A stretch of 64,000 nucleotides of DNA. It comes from Actinoplanes utahensis (GTDB lineage Bacteria; Actinomycetota; Actinomycetes; Mycobacteriales; Micromonosporaceae). The notes beneath the pieces are model-generated. The model was not told where the DNA came from and did no database searches. It was given only the letters and a program-made list of their open reading frames with translations. Made by a program: the position numbers and the translations under genes. Shown here piece by piece: positions 60,145-64,000 of this stretch. Positions within the stretch are counted from its first letter, which is position 1, and the number at the start of each line of letters is the position of its first letter. The stretch is taken from positions 50,488 through 114,487 of the forward strand of contig NZ_BOMZ01000106.1 in the NCBI RefSeq assembly GCF_016862455.1. The letters run 5' to 3'.

Positions 60145-60453
60145 TCATGTCGATGTGGTGGCCTCCCGGTGGACGTCGGCGTAGGTGGGCGCATCCTTGA
60201 TCAGGCCGTCGGCGAACGCGGCGACGTCGGTGCCGATCAGCTCCACGACCCCCTTGCCGTCGGCGGCGCCCTCGGCGAAGAAGTCGACGATGCCCGGCAG
60301 CAGCTGATCGCCGGCGAGAGTGACCGGGCCGACCTTGAACAGGTACTTCTGGATCTCGGTGTAGACGATCCGGTAATCCGGCGGCAGCGCCTTCACCCGG
60401 GCCATGTGCGCCCGCCACTGCTTCTTGCCCTCGATGATGTCGCGGATCCCCAC
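60145..60453 (-). CDS. DUF1048 protein
   Basis: The 102-residue helical protein reads IRDIIEGKKQWRAHMARVKA, LPPDYRIVYTEIQKYLFKV and VDFFAEGAADGKGVVELIGT, matching DUF1048, a family usually encoded next to PadR regulators. It is the last gene of a three-gene operon, 2 bp after the paralogue upstream. Role unknown. Confidence 0.9.
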   Translation of the reverse strand: MGIRDIIEGKKQWRAHMARVKALPPDYRIVYTEIQKYLFKVGPVTLAGDQLLPGIVDFFAEGAADGKGVVELIGTDVAAFADGLIKDAPTYADVHREATTST

Positions 60454-60455
60454 GG

Positions 60456-60812
60456 TCAGCCTCCCAGCCGGGCGAGTTCACGGGCGACGGTGCTGTTCAA
60501 CTGCTCCCGCCACCGGTCGCGGTAGGTACGGGCGCCCGCACCGCCGGCCAGCGCCGCGCAGAAGCCGGGGATGTCGTCGCCGAGGACCTCCACGACGCTC
60601 CGGCCCTCGGCGGCGGCCTGCTCCAGCAGGCTCAGGGCGGTGTCGGCGATCGGGGTCAGGTTGCGGCCGGTGAAATCCCCGTACCCGAAGAGATTGCTCG
60701 TGATCTGCGCCCAGGCGGCCCGGTGATCGGCCGGCAGGGCCTGCGCCCGGACCTCGAACGCCTTCCACTCCCTGGTGAGATCGTTGCCGGTGATGGTCTC
60801 CCAGAAACTCAT
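60456..60812 (-). CDS. DUF1048 protein, paralogue
   Basis: The 118-residue protein (MSFWETITGNDLTREWKAFE, LPADHRAAWAQITSNLFGYG, LLEQAAAEGRSVVEVLGDDI) is similar in layout to its downstream neighbour, so the pair arose by duplication. The ATG overlaps the PadR stop by 4 bp. Confidence 0.9.
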   Translation of the reverse strand: MSFWETITGNDLTREWKAFEVRAQALPADHRAAWAQITSNLFGYGDFTGRNLTPIADTALSLLEQAAAEGRSVVEVLGDDIPGFCAALAGGAGARTYRDRWREQLNSTVARELARLGG

Positions 60813-61135
60813 CGGGCGTCCTCCCTGAGCTTGTCGATACGGGCGGAGACGTACTGCCACTTCGCCCAGAACGTCGCCAGCTCGGCACGGCCGGCGTCGT
60901 TGAGCGAGTAGAACTTGCGGGGCGGGCCCACCTCGGACGGTCGTTTCTGCACCTGGACCAGACCGTTGCGTTCCAGGCGCAGCAGGATGGTGTAGACGGT
61001 GCCGTCGATGACGTCGGTGAAGCCCAGGTCGTTGAGGCGGCGGGTGATCGCGTAACCGTAGGTCTCCTCGTCGCTGATGATCTGCAGGACACAGCCTTCG
61101 AGGGTGCCCTTCAGCATCTCGGTCAGATCTTCCAT
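60809..61135 (-). CDS. PadR-family transcriptional regulator
   Basis: The 108-residue protein has a PadR winged helix (MLKGTLEGCVLQIISDEETY, GYAITRRLNDLGF, GTVYTILLRLERNGLVQVQK, GPPRKFYSLNDAGRAELATF). It leads the operon with two DUF1048 genes. A strong palindrome 32-74 bp upstream is its likely operator. Confidence 0.92.
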   Translation of the reverse strand: MEDLTEMLKGTLEGCVLQIISDEETYGYAITRRLNDLGFTDVIDGTVYTILLRLERNGLVQVQKRPSEVGPPRKFYSLNDAGRAELATFWAKWQYVSARIDKLREDAR

Positions 61136-61166
61136 CGCGTTTCCCTCCGTCCCGGTACCTCGTAGC

Positions 61167-61209
61167 ACCGGGTACCGCTATACGGTAACACCGAATAGCG
61201 GTACCCGGT
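61167..61209 (-). promoter_or_regulatory. Operator of the PadR/DUF1048 operon
   Basis: ACCGGGTACCGCTAT and ATAGCGGTACCCGGT form a perfect 15-bp inverted repeat with a 13-bp spacer that holds a further CGGTAACACCG dyad; related GGTAC and GTACC words continue on both sides. Confidence 0.82.
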
Positions 61210-61298
61210 AGTACCGAGTAGTGGTTCGGTTTCGGATCGGGCGTACCGCCGCTCACTCGGAAACGCCAGGAGAATCGTTCTGACAGAACCGGTTCCCC

Positions 61299-61964
61299 TC
61301 ACTCTCCCCGCAGGATGCGAGGCGCCGCGAAGTTCCGGTTGTCCACGACGATGTCGGCCCGGTGGGCGGGATGCACGTCAGCCAGATAGAGCTGCTCGCC
61401 CGGCAGGTAATAGGTGCGGTAGCGGGTGGCCGCCGCCTCGGCCGACGTCATCCAGGCCTGATCCCGGATCGTGCCGCGGCGCAGAACGTCGTCGGGGCCG
61501 ATGTGGAGATAGACGCACAGATCCCAATGCGGCGACAGGGCCGGCTTCTGCAGGAACCCGCCGTCGGCGACCAGGATCAGATCGTCGGGGGCATGGTGGA
61601 GCCCGGAGTCGATGGGGGTACGGCCGCTGAGGTCCATGACCTGCGTGCGATAGCGGCGATCGCCGCCGGGACCGAGCGGGATCAGCAACTCGTCGCGGAT
61701 CGCGTCGACGTCGAACATCTCGAAGTAGTAGCTCTCCGGAGAACCGGCGGGGTAGGTCGTCCGCCTGTCGACATGCCGTTTGAAGTGGTCGATCATGACG
61801 CGGGCGACGGGACGGGCGGTCCGGGCGCGCAGCGTGTCCGCGAGAGCGTCGGCCAGGGTGGTCTTGCCGGCCGCGGAGTGCCCGTCGATCCCCACCCGCG
61901 TGGGATGGCCCAGCCGCTGCGCGAGGATCCGGTCGGCCAGAACGTCCAGTACCCGTTGTCGCAT
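61299..61964 (-). CDS. Uridine-kinase-like P-loop ATPase
   Basis: The 221-residue protein has Walker A GIDGHSAAGKTTLADAL, a DHFKRHVDRRTTYPAGSPES substrate region and ILVADGGFLQKPAL, as in uridine kinase-like proteins of actinobacteria. It probably phosphorylates a nucleoside or other small molecule in the cytoplasm. GGAGGAG lies upstream of the ATG at 61964; a GTG at 61982 is possible. Confidence 0.88.
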   Translation of the reverse strand: MRQRVLDVLADRILAQRLGHPTRVGIDGHSAAGKTTLADALADTLRARTARPVARVMIDHFKRHVDRRTTYPAGSPESYYFEMFDVDAIRDELLIPLGPGGDRRYRTQVMDLSGRTPIDSGLHHAPDDLILVADGGFLQKPALSPHWDLCVYLHIGPDDVLRRGTIRDQAWMTSAEAAATRYRTYYLPGEQLYLADVHPAHRADIVVDNRNFAAPRILRGE

Positions 61965-62020
61965 CGTCCCGCGCTCCTCCACCGTGAAGCCACCTTCATG
62001 ATCAACTAGCGTCTCGCCGC

Positions 62021-62458
62021 GTGAATATCGTGAGAGTCGCCTCCGCCGTGCTGATCGGGGTTTCCCTGATGGGTCTCGCCGCGTGCGGCGAGGACACTCC
62101 GGCGGCCCCGACCGGCCACCACCGCCGCCGCGCCCTCTGACAAGGAGATCTGTACGGCCGCGGGGAAGACTACGGTAACGGGCTGAGCGCCCTGGCGGCG
62201 AAAGCCACCAACGGGGGAGCCGACCTTCCACTCGCCGAGAGCAAGAAGGTGCTCAACGACCTCGCGGCCTCCCTCACCAAGGCCGCCGGCAGCAGTGCCA
62301 CCGCGAAGGCGATCAAGAACCTCGCCGTCGCCGCGGGCAAGGCCGCCCAGGACCCGGCCAATCCGATCGGCGAGTACGACAACAACGCCGCCTCCACCGC
62401 GGCCCGCACAGCGGTCAACACGGCCTGCGAGGCTCTCGGCGTCGACCTCGCCCTCTGA
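62021..62458 (+). pseudogene. Small lipoprotein gene with two compensating frameshifts
   Basis: From the GTG the frame gives a signal peptide with lipobox GLAAC and then stops at a TGA after 39 codons. The +1 frame continues ATTAAAPSDKEICTAAGKTT, and after about 20 codons sense returns to the first frame with YGNGLSALAAKATNGGADLP up to EALGVDLAL. Two single-base changes near 62110 and 62170 would restore a protein of about 145 residues with a Cys pair (EIC ... TAC). Confidence 0.65.
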
Positions 62459-62703
62459 GCCGATCGCGCCCTTCCGGCCGAGGCGCGACAGTAGCCGAGC
62501 CCGTCCGCGACTTCAGCACTCGCGCGCATGTCCACCGAACTCAACGCCCTGGTCACCCAGTTCCGCTCCTGACCGCAGCAGCCAGTCTGGTTGCCGAGTT
62601 CCGAGCAGCAGCCGCCGAGGCGTCCGTCCGCCCTGATTACTGGATTTTCATTAACGGTAATCCAATAATCGCGAGAAACGCCCAAAACAGACATATACCC
62701 GGC

Positions 62704-62729
62704 TACACCATAAGGTCCGCTATGGTGTA
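62704..62729. repeat. AT-rich inverted repeat beside the integrase remnant
   Basis: TACACCATA and TATGGTGTA are separated by AGGTCCGC. Just upstream, TGGATT and AATCCA (62641-62667) form another short dyad in an AT-rich island. It could be an operator or an old attachment core. Confidence 0.5.
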
Positions 62730-62734
62730 TTCCT

Positions 62735-63232
62735 GTGGCGGCAGTAGGACCTCATGAAAGGTTGTCGCTGTCCTGGAAAGCCGTCTATCCCGAGGAGGCC
62801 ATCAACGGCCACAGGGCCTTCATCGCCCGCCGCTGCGGCCTGCGGCCCAGTGAGGAATACCGCCACCCCAGCGACCCGGAATGGGATGAGTTCCTCGGCC
62901 ACTTCGAGCGTCGCCGCCTTGCCCTCGGCGACTGCGGGCGCGCATACGGGACCAGCTGTATTCACGAGCACAGCTGCGTTCGCTGCCCGCTCCTTCGCGT
63001 TGATCCTGAACAGCGGCAACGCCTGATCGAGACCCGCGACAACCTCTCCGCTCGCATCGCAGAAGCGGAACGTGAAGGCTGGCTCGGCGAAGCCGAAGGA
63101 CTCCGCGTCAGCCTTGGCGCCGCCAAGGAAAAGCTCGCCCAGACAGACGACACCCTTCAACGCCGAGCAGCAGCCGTCGAGCTCGGTATGCCTGCCTTCC
63201 CCAACGTCGTGGCACGCACCGTTACGACGTGA
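62735..63232 (+). pseudogene. C-terminal remnant of a site-specific integrase
   Basis: The frame reads INGHRAFIARRCGLRPSEEY, EWDEFLGHFERRRLALGDCG, then CIHEHSCVRCPLLRVDPEQR and RIAEAEREGWLGEAEGLRVS. This is the zinc-binding tail that follows the catalytic Tyr in a group of actinobacterial transposon and phage integrases. The catalytic domain is missing. A GTG at 62735 could still allow a 165-residue product. Confidence 0.75.
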
Positions 63233-63253
63233 TCATCGACTACCGTGCCGGTC

Positions 63254-63907
63254 ATGAGCGCGGACAACTGGTTGGCCGATACCCGAACCTCCTACGACAC
63301 GGTCGCCGTCAACTATGCCAACCAAGTTCGCAACGCCCTTTCCGAGCTCCAGTACCTACGCGCGGCTCTCATGTTGTTCGCCGACGGTGTGCGTGCTGCG
63401 GGTGGCGGCCCAGTAGCAGACATCGGCTGCGGGCCCGGACAAATCACCGCCCACCTGCACGAACTCGGTCTCGATGCCTTCGGTGTCGACCTATCCCCAG
63501 GAATGATCGCCGTCGCCCGGCACGACCACCCGCACCTCCGGTTCGCGGTGGGCTCGATGACGAACCTGAGCCTCCAGGCTGCCTCACTGGCCGGTCTGCT
63601 CGCATGGCAGTCGTTGATCCACATACCCGACGAGGAGGTACCGACCGTCTTCGAGCACTTTCATCGAGTCCTGCGTCCAGGTGGACTGTTGCAACTTCTG
63701 TTTCACACGGGCGACAGGTCACGACTGAAGACCGAAGGCTACGGCGGCCACCCGATGAAGGTTTACGTTCACCGTCGCCAACCAGACAAGGTTGCCGCCT
63801 GGTTGCGTGACACCGGGTTCAAGGTCGAGGCCCAGTTCCTGCTCAGCAGTCCGGATGAGGAAGTCTCACACGCGGTTCTCTTCGCACGTCGTAAGCCTCA
63901 CGAGTAG
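63254..63907 (+). CDS. Class I SAM-dependent methyltransferase
   Basis: The 217-residue protein has motif I VADIGCGPGQITAHL, acidic motif FGVDLSPGMIAVAR, motif near SLAGLLAWQSLIHIP and post-motif RVLRPGGLLQLLFH. It is of the small Methyltransf_11/25 type acting on small molecules; the substrate is unknown. The ATG at 63254 is preferred to GTG at 63245. It lies between two mobile-element remnants. Confidence 0.9.
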   Translation: MSADNWLADTRTSYDTVAVNYANQVRNALSELQYLRAALMLFADGVRAAGGGPVADIGCGPGQITAHLHELGLDAFGVDLSPGMIAVARHDHPHLRFAVGSMTNLSLQAASLAGLLAWQSLIHIPDEEVPTVFEHFHRVLRPGGLLQLLFHTGDRSRLKTEGYGGHPMKVYVHRRQPDKVAAWLRDTGFKVEAQFLLSSPDEEVSHAVLFARRKPHE

Positions 63908-64000
63908 TTCAGAGAAGGCACTGGGGCAAGGTGGTTGCGGCGGAACCAGCCGATCTGGCCCTCGACGCCGCCTTTCTCGTGGGCGCCTTCGATGCCTGGG
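63898..64000 (-). pseudogene. Fragment of an IS21-family transposase (IstA), cut by the window edge
   Basis: The minus strand reads PGIEGAHEKGGVEGQIGWFR, RNHLAPVPSL and then stops at 63898. This is a typical IstA segment (GAHEKGGVEGxxGxFRRxHL), but family members continue with about 100 more residues, so it is truncated here. Confidence 0.75.

Noticed and set aside
1..64000. tRNA and rRNA genes
   Set aside because: No cloverleaf with a CCA-like end or rRNA core sequence was noticed on either strand; without a covariance search single genes could be missed.

Overview
The window is very GC-rich and carries typical actinobacterial families: a deazaflavin-type nitroreductase with a hemerythrin domain, a mycosin-like protease, a WYL regulator, CbtAB, an ECF41 sigma factor and many GTG/TTG starts. 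A Micromonosporaceae-like chromosome (for example Actinoplanes) fits best, but this is inferred from gene content only. No rRNA, tRNA or CRISPR array was recognised.

Positions 1-16.1 kb are mostly ordinary chromosome: a lipoprotein, a nitroreductase/hemerythrin protein, a NarL-type two-component system, a MerR regulator beside a decayed carbon-nitrogen hydrolase, an HTH-NTPase, a cobalamin-riboswitch-controlled cbtB-cbtA-phosphatase operon, a mycosin/SUFU-like pair, and a WYL/RidA divergent pair. Two 70-bp repeats with the same hairpin follow two plus-strand genes.

Positions 16.8-21.6 kb resume at 52.0-52.9 kb. This is a sulfide/persulfide detoxification locus: a CstR-type repressor, single-domain rhodaneses, an MBL-rhodanese fusion, a membrane rhodanese, a TauE/SafE exporter and a second MBL-rhodanese gene. 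Four ATACCCC...GGGGTAT palindromes mark its control regions.

Positions 21555-52037 are a 30.5-kb nest of mobile elements inside that last MBL-rhodanese gene. An outer Tn3-family transposon has 38-bp inverted ends and a 5-bp AAGTA duplication. Its tnpA is split by an 11-kb Tn554-like element with two tyrosine recombinases, which carries an array of unknown minus-strand genes. One of these, a YwqG-like gene, is split again by a 4.3-kb IS5-type element with a TGA duplication, carrying an XRE/DUF2975 pair and other passengers. Between the outer tnpA and the outer resolvase sits a second Tn3-family transposon (36117-46350) with its own resolvase, res site, intact tnpA, a MarR/SnoaL-like/multicopper oxidase module and a decayed set of lipid genes. 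All junctions can be closed in silico to restore open frames.

Positions 52.9-64 kb return to chromosome: a luciferase-like oxidoreductase, an ankyrin protein with an in-frame minisatellite, an NADH-dehydrogenase-like flavoprotein next to an ECF41 sigma factor, a GNAT enzyme, a PadR/DUF1048 operon with a clear palindromic operator, a uridine-kinase-like ATPase, and at the right edge an integrase remnant, a methyltransferase and an IS21 remnant.
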